From assembly GCA_016209865.1 (NCBI GenBank), contig JACQVL010000174.1, forward strand, positions 1 to 24,688: DNA of 24,688 bases, read 5' to 3'. Each line of letters starts with the position of its first letter. The first letter of the stretch is position 1. Below, piece after piece: positions 1-8,931 of this stretch. The stretch comes from Candidatus Latescibacterota bacterium. GTDB taxonomy: Bacteria > JAAXHH01 > JACQVL01. Below the pieces are notes generated by a model, which made no database searches, was not told the DNA's origin, and saw only the letters and a program-made list of their open reading frames with translations. The translations under genes and the position numbers were made by a program.

Positions 1-1944
1 CTCGGGCGAGAGCCGGTCCTCTCCTTCCTCGGCGAGCGTCAGCGTGATGACCGCCTGATGCTCGCCGGCCGTTCCCTCCTCCTGTAACAACGCCTGCGTC
101 GCGGTCACGTTCGCCGTCGAGAACTGCTGCCGTACTCCGGTTCCCAGGACCTGCGCGATGCGCGTTTCCACGCCGCCGATGACCGCCTCGGTGCGTTCCA
201 ACGGGGTTCCCGGCGCGAGGTCGAGGTCGATCTGCAACTGGTTTTCCGTGCTGCGGGGGATGAACTCCGCGCCGATCGTCGGCACCAGCGCAGCGGCCGC
301 GATCAACAAGAGCGACGACGCACCGATGACCAGCCACCGATGGTTCATCGCCTGGGTCAGCAGTCGTTCGTACCAGCCGACCCGCAGCCGCCCTCGCCGG
401 AAGGCGTCCGATTCGTGCGCAAACAACCGGGCGGCCGCAGCCGGGATGAACAGAAACGCCACCAGCAGCGACGACAACAGGGCGTAGGCGACGACCCACG
501 CCTGTTCCTTGAACAATTCCGCGGCAACCCCCCGGACATAGACGATCGGCAAGAAGACGACGATGGTGGTGAGCGTCGCCGCCACGATGGCAACCCCCAC
601 TTCCGCCGTCCCCTGTACGGAGGCCTGTTCTGCATCCGCGCCGAGCTGCCGGCGCCGGAAGATGTTTTCGATCACGACGATGGCATTGTCGACGAGCATG
701 CCCGCACCCAGGGCCAGGCCGCCGAGCGTCATGATGTTCAACGTCATGCCCTGAAAATACATGAGCGTAAAGGCGGCCATGATCGACAGCGGGATGGCCA
801 GGCTGACGACGAGCGTGGCGCCGATGTTTCGCAGGAACGCAAACAGCACCAACACCGCTAAAAGGCTGCCGAGCAGCGCGGTGAATTCCACTTCGCCGAC
901 CGCGTTGCTGATGAACGCGCCCTGATTGTAGATCAGCGTGAACGAAAGCATCGGCAGGTCGTTCTGCATCCGGGTGAGCGTCTCGCGTACCTGATCGGCG
1001 ACACGGACGGTGTTGTCCTCCGCCTCTTTGTACACGTAGATGCCGATGCACTCCCGGCCGTTGAGCCGCACTAAGTTCGAGCGCTCCTCGGGCGCATAGA
1101 ACACCCGGCTGACCTCCGTCAGGTAGATGGGCGCTTTCTCCGGCTCGAACACGCGGCCTTCCTCCCGCGCTCCCGCGCTCAGGCTGTCGCTTCTCCCGCC
1201 GGCCGACCGGTATCCGACGATCGTCGCGCCGATATCCGGGAGGCTGGTATACCGGCCGATGCCTTTAATCGTATACGCCGTATTCTTATGTTCGAGCGTG
1301 CCGCCCGAGGCGTTGGCGTTGGATTGCCGGAGCGCGTTCGTCACGTCGGCGGGGTTCAGGCTGTAGGCCGCCAGCCGATACTCGTCCAGTTCGACCCGCA
1401 CCTCGCGCGTGAGGCCGCCGTAGACCTGAACCCGCGCGACGCCGTCGAGCCGTTCCAGGTTGAGCTTAACCACGTTTTCCGCCACGCGCCGGAGTTCGTC
1501 GAGATCCTGGCTGTCCCGGCTGGACAACGCGTAGATCATGATGGCCTCCGCCTGCGGATCATACCGCGCGATCGTGACCTGGTCGACATCCTGGCGGGAT
1601 TCGTAGCGCGCGACTTTCTTCTGCACGTCCAGCAGCGCGAAGTCCATGTCCGCTCCCCATGCGAAGGCGACCGTGAGTTGAACGCGGCCAAGCGTGCAGA
1701 CCGTCCGGACATCCACCACCCGGCTGACGGAGCGCAACTCCCCTTCCAGTTGCCGGGCGAATCGTTCTTCCATCTCCTGAGGAGAACGCTCTCCGGCCCG
1801 GAGATCGACCACGATGCGGGGATTGTAGATGGACGGCAGCAGGTCCGTGCCCAGACGGTTCAGGGAGATCGCGCCGAGGATACTGATCCCCAGCATGATC
1901 ATGACGACCGTGACCGGATGCCGGACGGAAAAGTGCGGAAGCAT
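1..1944 (-). CDS. RND-family efflux pump, inner-membrane subunit (3' end cut by window edge)
   Basis: This is the N-terminal 648 codons of a resistance-nodulation-division transporter; the C-terminal part lies beyond position 1. It should be the proton-driven pump of a tripartite efflux complex with the adaptor and TolC genes just upstream. The protein starts MLPHFSVRHPVTVVMIMLG, the usual first membrane helix, followed by a large periplasmic porter region. A membrane-helix motif GAGMLVDNAIVVIENI lies around residues 413-428, with D419-N420 in the place of the paired proton-relay acids. This pattern fits HAE1-type (hydrophobe/amphiphile) pumps better than CzcA-type metal pumps. The ATG at 1944 has a close ribosome site (AGGTGAGG). 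A 36-nt hairpin separates it from the adaptor gene. Substrate cannot be read from the sequence. Confidence 0.95.
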   Translation of the reverse strand, partial: MLPHFSVRHPVTVVMIMLGISILGAISLNRLGTDLLPSIYNPRIVVDLRAGERSPQEMEERFARQLEGELRSVSRVVDVRTVCTLGRVQLTVAFAWGADMDFALLDVQKKVARYESRQDVDQVTIARYDPQAEAIMIYALSSRDSQDLDELRRVAENVVKLNLERLDGVARVQVYGGLTREVRVELDEYRLAAYSLNPADVTNALRQSNANASGGTLEHKNTAYTIKGIGRYTSLPDIGATIVGYRSAGGRSDSLSAGAREEGRVFEPEKAPIYLTEVSRVFYAPEERSNLVRLNGRECIGIYVYKEAEDNTVRVADQVRETLTRMQNDLPMLSFTLIYNQGAFISNAVGEVEFTALLGSLLAVLVLFAFLRNIGATLVVSLAIPLSIMAAFTLMYFQGMTLNIMTLGGLALGAGMLVDNAIVVIENIFRRRQLGADAEQASVQGTAEVGVAIVAATLTTIVVFLPIVYVRGVAAELFKEQAWVVAYALLSSLLVAFLFIPAAAARLFAHESDAFRRGRLRVGWYERLLTQAMNHRWLVIGASSLLLIAAAALVPTIGAEFIPRSTENQLQIDLDLAPGTPLERTEAVIGGVETRIAQVLGTGVRQQFSTANVTATQALLQEEGTAGEHQAVITLTLAEEGEDRLSPE

Positions 1945-1965
1945 AACCTCACCTCTACCCCCCGG

Positions 1966-2001
1966 CCCCTTCCCTTCTCCGCTTGCGGAGAGGAGAAGGG
2001 G
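1966..2001. repeat. Long imperfect hairpin between adaptor and RND genes
   Basis: The arms 1966-1982 and 1985-2001 pair over 17 positions with one mismatch and one G-T pair around the core CTCCGC-TT-GCGGAG. No T-run follows on the minus strand, so it is not a classical terminator. It resembles REP-like intergenic palindromes. It lies between the adaptor stop and the RND ribosome site, so it could affect message stability or the adaptor-to-pump ratio. Confidence 0.7.
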
Positions 2002-2008
2002 TGAGGTG

Positions 2009-3046
2009 CTACTGCAAAATCCTGACTTTCGCCTTGTCCCGGAGTGTCTCCTGGCCTTTCACCACTAAGCGTTCGCTCTCGTTCAGCCCCGACACGATCT
2101 CGACGGTGTCCCCGGTCTCGATCCCCGTCGTCACCTCTCGCATCTCCGCGCTTGCCCCCTCGACGACGAAGACCACCGGGGTATTGTTGCGCACCTGCAA
2201 CCCGGTTTTTGGGATGACGATCGCCTGTGTATGGTACTCCTGGACGATATCCGTCTTGACGAACATGCCGGGACGCAGAAGGCGGTTCGGGTTGGGCGCT
2301 TCGACCGTGACGGTAAAGGTGCGCGTCTGCGGGTCGATCGTCGGGTCGATCGTCTTGATACGCCCCTTGAAGACTTCGTCCGGAAGCGCATAATTGCGGA
2401 TCAGCACCTCTTGACCGGGACGTACCCGTCCTGCATCCGTGTTCGGCAATTTCACCGGAATCAGCACGGACGAATAATCCTTGACTGAGCAGACCTGAAA
2501 ACGGGCGGGCACGCGCGTGCCGTCGACGACCGTCTGAAGACTGGCCACGGTCCCGGAGATGGGCGCGACGATCCGGACCTTCCGGGTCTTCAGCATGGCC
2601 GTCTCGTAGTTGAGCCGCGCATCCAGCGCGGTTCGCCGCGCGATTTCCAGTTCCTTCTCCGTCACCCCCCCTTCCTTGAACAGCGCCTCCTGCTTCGTCA
2701 GCTCCCGCTGCGCATTCTCCATCGCCATCTTCTGCGACTCCACCCGGACATCCAGCAGGTATTCCGGGTTGTCGATCTCGGCCAGCAACTGCCCGGCGCG
2801 TACCGTCTGTCCCGCCGCCAGCGAGCGGACGAGGTGGAGAACCCCCTCCACTTCCGTCGTCACGTTCTCTTCCTGTTGTGCCTGGACGGTGCCGGTCGCG
2901 GCGATGTACGCGGCGATGTCCCCTCGTTGCACCGCCTCCACGTTGACCGGGATGGTCAATTCGGCGACCTGGTCGTCGTCGCGCCCCCCGCAGGCGGCGG
3001 TGAGGAGCAGCAACAACAACATCAGTGACAGGTTTCGGTCTGTCAT
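2009..3046 (-). CDS. RND efflux periplasmic adaptor lipoprotein (membrane fusion protein)
   Basis: This 345-residue protein is the adaptor that should join the RND pump to the TolC channel. A lipoprotein signal peptide is visible: a hydrophobic run at residues 8-15, then the lipobox LTAAC with C19 as the lipidation site. The order after that is typical of HlyD/AcrA-family adaptors: a half-lipoyl segment near residues 55-95, a short alpha-hairpin near 95-145, the second half-lipoyl segment with RIVAPISGTV near 155-165, then the beta-barrel and membrane-proximal domains. The ATG at 3046 lies 3 nt after the TolC stop, and an AAGGAG ribosome site lies inside the end of the TolC gene, so the two are translationally linked. 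Length is usual for the family. Confidence 0.95.
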   Translation of the reverse strand: MTDRNLSLMLLLLLLTAACGGRDDDQVAELTIPVNVEAVQRGDIAAYIAATGTVQAQQEENVTTEVEGVLHLVRSLAAGQTVRAGQLLAEIDNPEYLLDVRVESQKMAMENAQRELTKQEALFKEGGVTEKELEIARRTALDARLNYETAMLKTRKVRIVAPISGTVASLQTVVDGTRVPARFQVCSVKDYSSVLIPVKLPNTDAGRVRPGQEVLIRNYALPDEVFKGRIKTIDPTIDPQTRTFTVTVEAPNPNRLLRPGMFVKTDIVQEYHTQAIVIPKTGLQVRNNTPVVFVVEGASAEMREVTTGIETGDTVEIVSGLNESERLVVKGQETLRDKAKVRILQ

Positions 3047-3049
3047 GCG

Positions 3050-4609
3050 TTATCCGGTCTCCTTCACCTCAAGCCGTACCGGCTGATTGCGTTCAAAATC
3101 CCACAACGTCTTCCGACGAAGGTCGGCGAGGGCCTGCTGATAGTCGATGATGGCGTCGAGCGAATTTCTCCGCGCCTGCGCCAGGCGGTTCTGTTCCAGG
3201 GTCAGGTCCTGGGTATTCAGTTCGCCGTTCTGGAATTTCAAGAAACTGATGCGATAACTCTTCTCCGCCAGTTCCTGACTGCGGCGCGTGATTTCAACCC
3301 GTTGCTGCGCGGAAGAGAAATTCCGGACCGCCGCGCGAATCTCCTGCTTGATGGTATTGACGCGGTGTTGACGCGTCAGACGATCGTTCTCTAAGTTCGC
3401 GCGGGCGGCCTGGACCGAATAGGTGTTCTGCGACCAGTCCCAGAGCGGGACGCTCACCGAGAGCTGCACGCGACGGTCGTTGTTGAAATCGCTGACGATA
3501 TCCTGAAACCGGTCGCGCCGGTTGAAGAGACCATAGCTCAGAAAGAGTTCTCCGGTGATCTCCCGCTGCGCGTCGATCTCGGTGACGTTGATTTCGCCGA
3601 GTTGGATGGTGATGTCGTCGGTGCGAAGCTCGGTGCGGCGTTGCAGGGCATGACCGATCGCGGCTTCCACGGAAACCGTCACCGGGCGGTACGTCAGGCC
3701 GGTCGTGACTTCAACGGACGTTTCAAGCGGAACGCCGATGAGCACCTTGAACGCGTCTTCATTCTGCCGGAGCGAGGCTTCGCTGTTGGCGGCAGTATTC
3801 CGCGCATTGGCCAGATCCACCTCCAGACGAAGGACATCCACCTCCGCCAGCAGGCCCGCTTCTTGCTTCAGCCGGGCGACGCGATACGACTCTTCCGCCC
3901 GTGCCACTTCCTGCTGATCGAGCAGGAGCTGCTGCTGTGCCCGGTAGAAATCGTAAAAACGGGAGGTGACGTTGAACACCAGGTCAAGTTGATTGCGGGT
4001 GTAGGTTTGCAACGTGCTCTCCAGGTTCAGTTCCGCCTTGCGAAGGCCGGTCTTGAGGCGGTTGTACGTAAACAATGGCTGTCGGAACTGAAGCCGCACC
4101 TGCGTCCCGTATTGCGACGGGTTGGAAGACCCGCCGGGACCGGTCCGCACGTCGAACTGCTGAAATCGCTGAAGCGAGCCGATGAGCGAGAACAGACCGT
4201 TGGTCGCGCCGATCGGTTGATTGGCGAAGACGTCCGTCTGCACATCCATGAATTGCTGGCGATCAAACGCGAACGTGCCGCCGGGCAGCGGCGTACGCCG
4301 TTCGTTCTGCTCGAAGTTGGGCAGACTGGTGAGCTGCAATTCGCCGTTGCTCTTGAACCCGGCTTCCGCGGCCTTCAGGTTCATGCGCGAACCCATCAGC
4401 GACTGTTCGAGCCGTTTCACGTCGAAGCTCTGCGTCAGGGCGATGTCGAGGCTCTGCTCCAGCGTCAACTTCACGATTGCCTGGGCGTAGGCCGGCCCGG
4501 AGAGCAGCAACATGACGACGACCATCGCTAAAACGCGTATGACGGTGAGATACAATCGACAATCGGCAATCGACAATCGGCAATTGGCCTTACGTTTCCA
4601 TCTACGCAT
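3050..4609 (-). CDS. TolC-family outer membrane efflux protein
   Basis: This 519-residue protein is the outer-membrane channel of the tripartite efflux set. It has a hydrophobic signal core and an AYA-QA cleavage site after about residue 42, then two similar halves rich in long amphipathic helices, as in the outer membrane efflux protein family. From the ATG at 4609 the signal peptide has an unusually long basic N-region, and residues 9-18 are encoded by a CAATCGACAATCGG tandem repeat. The start at 4609 is supported by AAGGGG about 12 nt upstream, inside the end of the permease gene. A later start (TTG encoding residue 19, or M29 at 4525) would remove the repeat-encoded part. The stop is 3 nt before the adaptor start. 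The family call is firm; the start is less so. Confidence 0.93.
   Translation of the reverse strand: MRRWKRKANCRLSIADCRLYLTVIRVLAMVVVMLLLSGPAYAQAIVKLTLEQSLDIALTQSFDVKRLEQSLMGSRMNLKAAEAGFKSNGELQLTSLPNFEQNERRTPLPGGTFAFDRQQFMDVQTDVFANQPIGATNGLFSLIGSLQRFQQFDVRTGPGGSSNPSQYGTQVRLQFRQPLFTYNRLKTGLRKAELNLESTLQTYTRNQLDLVFNVTSRFYDFYRAQQQLLLDQQEVARAEESYRVARLKQEAGLLAEVDVLRLEVDLANARNTAANSEASLRQNEDAFKVLIGVPLETSVEVTTGLTYRPVTVSVEAAIGHALQRRTELRTDDITIQLGEINVTEIDAQREITGELFLSYGLFNRRDRFQDIVSDFNNDRRVQLSVSVPLWDWSQNTYSVQAARANLENDRLTRQHRVNTIKQEIRAAVRNFSSAQQRVEITRRSQELAEKSYRISFLKFQNGELNTQDLTLEQNRLAQARRNSLDAIIDYQQALADLRRKTLWDFERNQPVRLEVKETG
4553..4588. repeat. Tandem 14-bp repeat inside the TolC signal-peptide region
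   Basis: Two perfect copies of CAATCGACAATCGG (4553-4566 and 4567-4580) are followed by a partial third copy (CAATTGGC). It looks like an intergenic-type phrase repeat that is now read through as the N-terminal region of the TolC-family protein. Confidence 0.85.
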
Positions 4610-4615
4610 AGGCTT

Positions 4616-7600
4616 TTATTCCCCTTTCACGTACGTCCATCTCAACGCATCTGCCAGAATATAGCCCTTGCCTTTATCCGACAGTTCGACGACGGCAGGC
4701 CGGTCACGGTCGAACGCGTAGCGTCCTATCGGCCACCATTCGCTCTTGGTGCCCTGTGGATGAATCGTGGCTTCATGCACGCCGTCCGCCGCTTCAATCA
4801 TCAGATGATACCGGCGTTGCATGGGTTGTCTGGACGGCATGTGCAGGCTGATTTCGTAGAGTCCCGTGCGCGGAACCCGTGTTTCCCACCGGGCCGGGTA
4901 TTCCCCGTCGCTTGCCCATCGGTACCTGAACCCGAAGATATACCGGCCGTACGCCTCCGGCGCGGTCACCTGACGCCAGCTCATGATGTGCGCAGGGGGA
5001 CGGAGGTATCTGGTCTCCGCAGTCTGAGGAAAGAAAAAACCGGCGTCCTGATCATCCACGACGAAGTCGAGCGAATCCCGGATCGAGGCCACCGTGAAGA
5101 CCGTGTCGACCGGAACTCCTCTGTGAAGCCGCTGTCCTACGGTGACAGGCTTCATGATCAGCCCGCGGTTGCGCGCGAAAAAGGGGATGACCTGCACGTG
5201 TTCGGGCAGGTCGGTCGTGATGACATGCAGTTCTTTTTCCTGAAAGCTGCTCAACGCCAGAGACCGGCTGATGCGGTCCCGGCGGGTTTTGAACACCACC
5301 CGTACGAACCCGTCCCCCTCCTCGCCGTTCTGCACACGTACCTTGACCTGATAGGCGATCTGCATCCGCCCCGTGTCCCATTTCTCCGCCTCCGCGCGGA
5401 CGATGCGGTACCCCGGGAACGCGGTGCCGTGCAACCAACGCGCCGCGAACGATGCGACATCGACGGTGTTGTAGGTTTGCAGGGTATGCAAAAAATCGTC
5501 CAGACCGATGCGTTGATACGGACGTTCCGTGATGAGAGAGGCCAGGCCGGTGTGATACGCCCGCTCGCCGACCCGGTCCTGAAGCATGTCGAACACCGGG
5601 GAGGCTTTCACATCCACCATCGCCCGGTATTGCGTGCCGTCGCCGTGCGGCCGCACATCGGCGAGCGGGATGCGCTGGAGGACGGTCAACACCGAGTCGA
5701 GCTTCGTGTTGTACCGGCGGTCGAATGCCCATTCGGCATCTCCGTCGTTGCGCCGCAGCCGGTCGTAGGTGCTGAGCGCGACGTCTCGTCGGTCCGGGAA
5801 GAATGTATCCTGTATCCGTCTCTCCACCGCCTCCTGGAACTGGAGCTCCAGTCCACGGCTCAGGACCGGATGCGCCAGATCGACGCGAAAATGGTAATAA
5901 TTCCGCACGGGAGAATACAGGCTGCTGTCGCGCTGGAGCCGGTCCGGCATGAAGACGCCGAGGACGGTACGGACGAACACCTCGCGCTTGATCCGCCACG
6001 GTGTGTCGTCCCGGCCGTTTCTCCGGGCGTTTTCGGTAAACCGTTCGACGGTTTTTTTGAACCGTTTTTCCGCGAAACGCAGCTCATCGATCATGATGAC
6101 GCCCGGCTGGAGTAGGACGTTGTCCACCCCGTGACGCGTGGTATAGACCTGCATCTGAAGCGGCACTTCGACCAGCGAGAGGCGAGGATACGGATACCGC
6201 GTGCCGGTCGCGGTTTCATACAGCTCGAACAGCCGCTCCACCGTCTGAAAGCAGGTATCCGCGACGTCCGAGAACACTTCGTGGTTCAGCAGATGCCCTT
6301 TGTAGAAGAAAACCTCCACCTCAGTCTGCGGAAACCGTCTGGCAAGCCTGATATACGGGCCGGCGTTGAGCGAGAACGCCGGGGTCGGCGTGTCCACATC
6401 GAACACGGCATGGCGTTGTCCGTCTGCGATCCATTCTGTGCGTCGCATCCCCTGGGTGACGACCTGGACATCGTCGGGCGCATGGATGCGGAACGTCGCC
6501 GTGGCGAAGTTGGCTGGTCTCGGCGCCTCGTAGGGATGGCCCGCCGCCGCGCCGGGCGTCGGATACCAGCCGCTCTGCGCCGGCAGGACGACGACGCGAC
6601 CGTCGATCCAGGCAGCAATATTCCCCTTGATCCAGGGACCGTTGCCGGATTTCGGGATCACCCCCTTGTCATCCGGCAGCCGTTCCATCATGAACGCGTC
6701 GGCATCAACACGTCCCGCATAGGAGAGTGTCAGGGTATCGACCGCGCCCGGCGCCATCGGTCGATCCGCCAGGATGACGGCGACCAGATGATGCGCCTGG
6801 TGGACGGTGACGCGTCCGGCGCCGCTCCATCGGCATTCCCGGACCGCCAGCGCGCCGTTCAGCGCGAACAGTAAGGTGTCCACGGGCTGCGGATGGGGAT
6901 TGTACACCGCCAGGCGAACGGTCACTCGCAACGGTTCGGCGCTCTTCTGCATCGTGATGTCGAAATCGTAGTGCTTGATCTGAACACGCGGGGTATCGCG
7001 CCATTGCGATTGGTAGGTGAGATCGGCCTCATGAACGGCGGTCCGGGCCGTATGACGCGACCAGACGGACGCGGCGATGATGATCGCCGCCGCCAGGCTG
7101 ATCACCCCCGTCGCCTGGGTCATGCGCTGCGACCCTGTCGATTGACGAAGCCGGGGATACAGAAGAATCGTCCCGCAGACCAGAGCGCACGCCAGCAGGA
7201 CGAAGAAGGCGCGCTGCCAGAGCAGGGTGTTGATCTCTCCGAACCCGATCAGATCGCTGTAAAACAGCGGCGCCATGAAGCATCCGTAATCCAGAAACCC
7301 CTTGTACTGATGACGAACGGAGAAGAGAATGACGCCCACGTAGCCCACCGGCAGCAGAATAGCGAGCGCCTGCAGACGCAACAGGCTGATCAGAAAAAAT
7401 ACGAGCGCGGCCATGAACAGGATGGAAGGCACCGTGACCATGCCGAAATACTGGATGGCCGGCAGCAGGTTGAAATTGGCGCCGAGGAAGATGACTTTGA
7501 ATACGCGTCCTATCGCGGAGATGCCAATAAACGCCAGGTTCAGCACCACCAGCGCGCCGACGATGCCAAGGTATTTGCCGGTGACCCAGTTGGCGGTCGT

Positions 7601-7912
7601 CATCGGACGCGACAGCATGACCTGATCAAGACGCGCCTGCTGCTCCGCTTTCCTGAAATCCCCCGCTACGAAGATGATGATGATCGTCTGCACGTAGCTG
7701 AAGAAGTAGAGCGCAATCCAGGCGTCGGTTCCCTCGAGCAAGAATTCTCCATCCGGGTTGCCATCCACGATCGACGCGATGGTGGTGCCCAGCACAGCGA
7801 CGAAAGTAAAAAAGCCGCCTATGGCGGCCAGGACCCAGAACTTCGGCGTCCGGTACAGCATCATGCGCTCAGAGGCGGCGATGGTCAGGATGTATCGAAG
7901 AGATCTCAGCAT
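4616..7912 (-). CDS. ABC-2 permease fused to a degenerate M1 aminopeptidase domain and a golvesin-like C-terminal domain
   Basis: The protein is about 1098 residues from the ATG at 7912. The N-terminal part has seven predicted membrane helices (about 26-49, 65-83, 114-135, 155-178, 182-198, 233-253 and 268-285), an ABC-2 permease layout. A large domain then resembles the M1 aminopeptidase part of known permease/M1 fusions (WYPTPG, FSLNAGPYIRLARRFP, RYPYPRLSLVEVP). The HExxH zinc motif is absent: the matching place, near residue 643, reads REVFVRTVLGVF. The last ~100 residues, with WWPIGRYAFD and YILADALRW, resemble golvesin C-terminal domains, which are sugar- or wall-binding-like. The ATPase gene lies just upstream. 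An alternative ATG at 7960 would add 16 residues encoded by a palindrome. Substrate is unknown. A sensor or export role for the exterior domain is inference. Confidence 0.85.
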   Translation of the reverse strand: MLRSLRYILTIAASERMMLYRTPKFWVLAAIGGFFTFVAVLGTTIASIVDGNPDGEFLLEGTDAWIALYFFSYVQTIIIIFVAGDFRKAEQQARLDQVMLSRPMTTANWVTGKYLGIVGALVVLNLAFIGISAIGRVFKVIFLGANFNLLPAIQYFGMVTVPSILFMAALVFFLISLLRLQALAILLPVGYVGVILFSVRHQYKGFLDYGCFMAPLFYSDLIGFGEINTLLWQRAFFVLLACALVCGTILLYPRLRQSTGSQRMTQATGVISLAAAIIIAASVWSRHTARTAVHEADLTYQSQWRDTPRVQIKHYDFDITMQKSAEPLRVTVRLAVYNPHPQPVDTLLFALNGALAVRECRWSGAGRVTVHQAHHLVAVILADRPMAPGAVDTLTLSYAGRVDADAFMMERLPDDKGVIPKSGNGPWIKGNIAAWIDGRVVVLPAQSGWYPTPGAAAGHPYEAPRPANFATATFRIHAPDDVQVVTQGMRRTEWIADGQRHAVFDVDTPTPAFSLNAGPYIRLARRFPQTEVEVFFYKGHLLNHEVFSDVADTCFQTVERLFELYETATGTRYPYPRLSLVEVPLQMQVYTTRHGVDNVLLQPGVIMIDELRFAEKRFKKTVERFTENARRNGRDDTPWRIKREVFVRTVLGVFMPDRLQRDSSLYSPVRNYYHFRVDLAHPVLSRGLELQFQEAVERRIQDTFFPDRRDVALSTYDRLRRNDGDAEWAFDRRYNTKLDSVLTVLQRIPLADVRPHGDGTQYRAMVDVKASPVFDMLQDRVGERAYHTGLASLITERPYQRIGLDDFLHTLQTYNTVDVASFAARWLHGTAFPGYRIVRAEAEKWDTGRMQIAYQVKVRVQNGEEGDGFVRVVFKTRRDRISRSLALSSFQEKELHVITTDLPEHVQVIPFFARNRGLIMKPVTVGQRLHRGVPVDTVFTVASIRDSLDFVVDDQDAGFFFPQTAETRYLRPPAHIMSWRQVTAPEAYGRYIFGFRYRWASDGEYPARWETRVPRTGLYEISLHMPSRQPMQRRYHLMIEAADGVHEATIHPQGTKSEWWPIGRYAFDRDRPAVVELSDKGKGYILADALRWTYVKGE

Positions 7913-7945
7913 GCTATAAGGTTGAGGTTGATGAATGGCACGGCT

Positions 7946-7973
7946 GTAGGGGCGCAGCATTCTGCGCCCCTAC
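7946..7973. repeat. Perfect 12-bp palindrome with ATG in its loop, between ABC ATPase and permease
   Basis: The arms GTAGGGGCGCAG (7946-7957) and CTGCGCCCCTAC (7962-7973) are perfect inverted copies with a 4-nt loop. On the minus strand the loop reads AATG, which is the ATG at 7960 in frame with the permease, and the arm before it contains AGGGG at ribosome-site distance. It could be a REP-type element or a translational control hairpin. Confidence 0.8.
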
Positions 7974-7987
7974 TTTCCGTCTACGCG

Positions 7988-8857
7988 CTACAGTGCTTCC
8001 TGGGTCATATACATGTAGGCATCCTCCAGGTTCGGCGTTTCCGGCCACATGGCGAGACCGGGAACCGGGTCCCCCACCGCCCGTACGATGCGTCGCCTCT
8101 CCTGCACGATGCACGAGATGATCTGCATCCGTGCGGCCACCGCCGAGAATTCATCCTCCGTACAGGCGGTCGACCAGACATGACCGCGTGTCTGATCGAG
8201 CAGGCGCGCCGGATCGCCATGGAACACCACCTGACCGTGCGACAGCAGCGCCAGGTCTTCACAGGTGCTCGAGATGTCTCCCACGATATGCGTGCTCAGG
8301 ATGATCGCCTTGTTCCGACTGATGTTCGCTAACAGATTTCGAAACCGGATACGTTCTTCCGGGTCGAGTCCGACCGTGGGCTCGTCGACGATCAACAGCT
8401 TCGGGTCGCCGATCACCGCCTGGGCGATGCCGAGACGTCGCACCATCCCCCCCGAATACGTCCTCACTTTTCGATCCCCCACTTCGGCAAGACCGACCCG
8501 TTCCAGCGCCTCCTGCACCGCCGCCCGCCGCCGCTTTCGGGGGATGTCGTTCAGGGCGGCTATATACGCGAGGAATTCCGTCCCGGACAGTTGCGGGTAC
8601 ACCCCGAAAAACTGCGGCAGATACCCTAACGTCTGCCGGACGGCGGCACGCTGCGTGTTGATGTCCGTTCCGTTCACCAGCACCTGTCCGGCCGATGGCG
8701 TCTCCAGCGTCGCCAGAATCTTCATCAACGTGGTCTTGCCCGCGCCGTTCGGACCCAGCAGACCGAACATCCCGGTTCCGATATCGAGACTGACGTCACG
8801 CAGCGCGTGCAGAGTCTTCCCGTAGGTCTTCCAGAGATGCCGGACGGTGATCCGCAT
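7988..8857 (-). CDS. ABC transporter ATP-binding protein
   Basis: This 289-residue protein is the nucleotide-binding subunit, almost certainly partnering the fusion permease downstream. All ABC motifs are present: Walker A GPNGAGKT (35-42), Q-loop Q82, signature SGGM (135-138), Walker B LLIVDEP (154-160) and H-loop H190. The C-terminal ~70 residues form the usual extension of drug- and gliding-type exporters (CcmA/DrrA-like). The reading frame stays open upstream to 9016, but that part overlaps the neighbouring gene and has no family character. The ATG at 8857 (MRITVRHLWKTYG) is the natural start, although its ribosome site is weak. The gap to the permease start is 75 nt and holds the palindrome. 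Confidence 0.95.
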   Translation of the reverse strand: MRITVRHLWKTYGKTLHALRDVSLDIGTGMFGLLGPNGAGKTTLMKILATLETPSAGQVLVNGTDINTQRAAVRQTLGYLPQFFGVYPQLSGTEFLAYIAALNDIPRKRRRAAVQEALERVGLAEVGDRKVRTYSGGMVRRLGIAQAVIGDPKLLIVDEPTVGLDPEERIRFRNLLANISRNKAIILSTHIVGDISSTCEDLALLSHGQVVFHGDPARLLDQTRGHVWSTACTEDEFSAVAARMQIISCIVQERRRIVRAVGDPVPGLAMWPETPNLEDAYMYMTQEAL

Positions 8858-8931
8858 ACCGGTTAGACTGAACTGCGGGGGAAATGGTTTCAACGCCTGG
8901 CGTGCAATCGTTTCAGTTTGAAGGCGCTCTG

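Noticed and set aside
2331-2354. Perfect 12-bp direct duplication GGGTCGATCGTC in the adaptor gene
   Set aside because: It encodes the repeated TIDPTIDP segment, which is a usual motif in this adaptor family, so it needs no special explanation.
4760-8332. Long + strand open frames (4760-6115, 6131-6874, 6893-8332) opposite the ABC genes
   Set aside because: They are antisense to clear family proteins, have no recognisable domains, and are rich in Arg, His and Asp as expected for shadow frames in GC-rich DNA.
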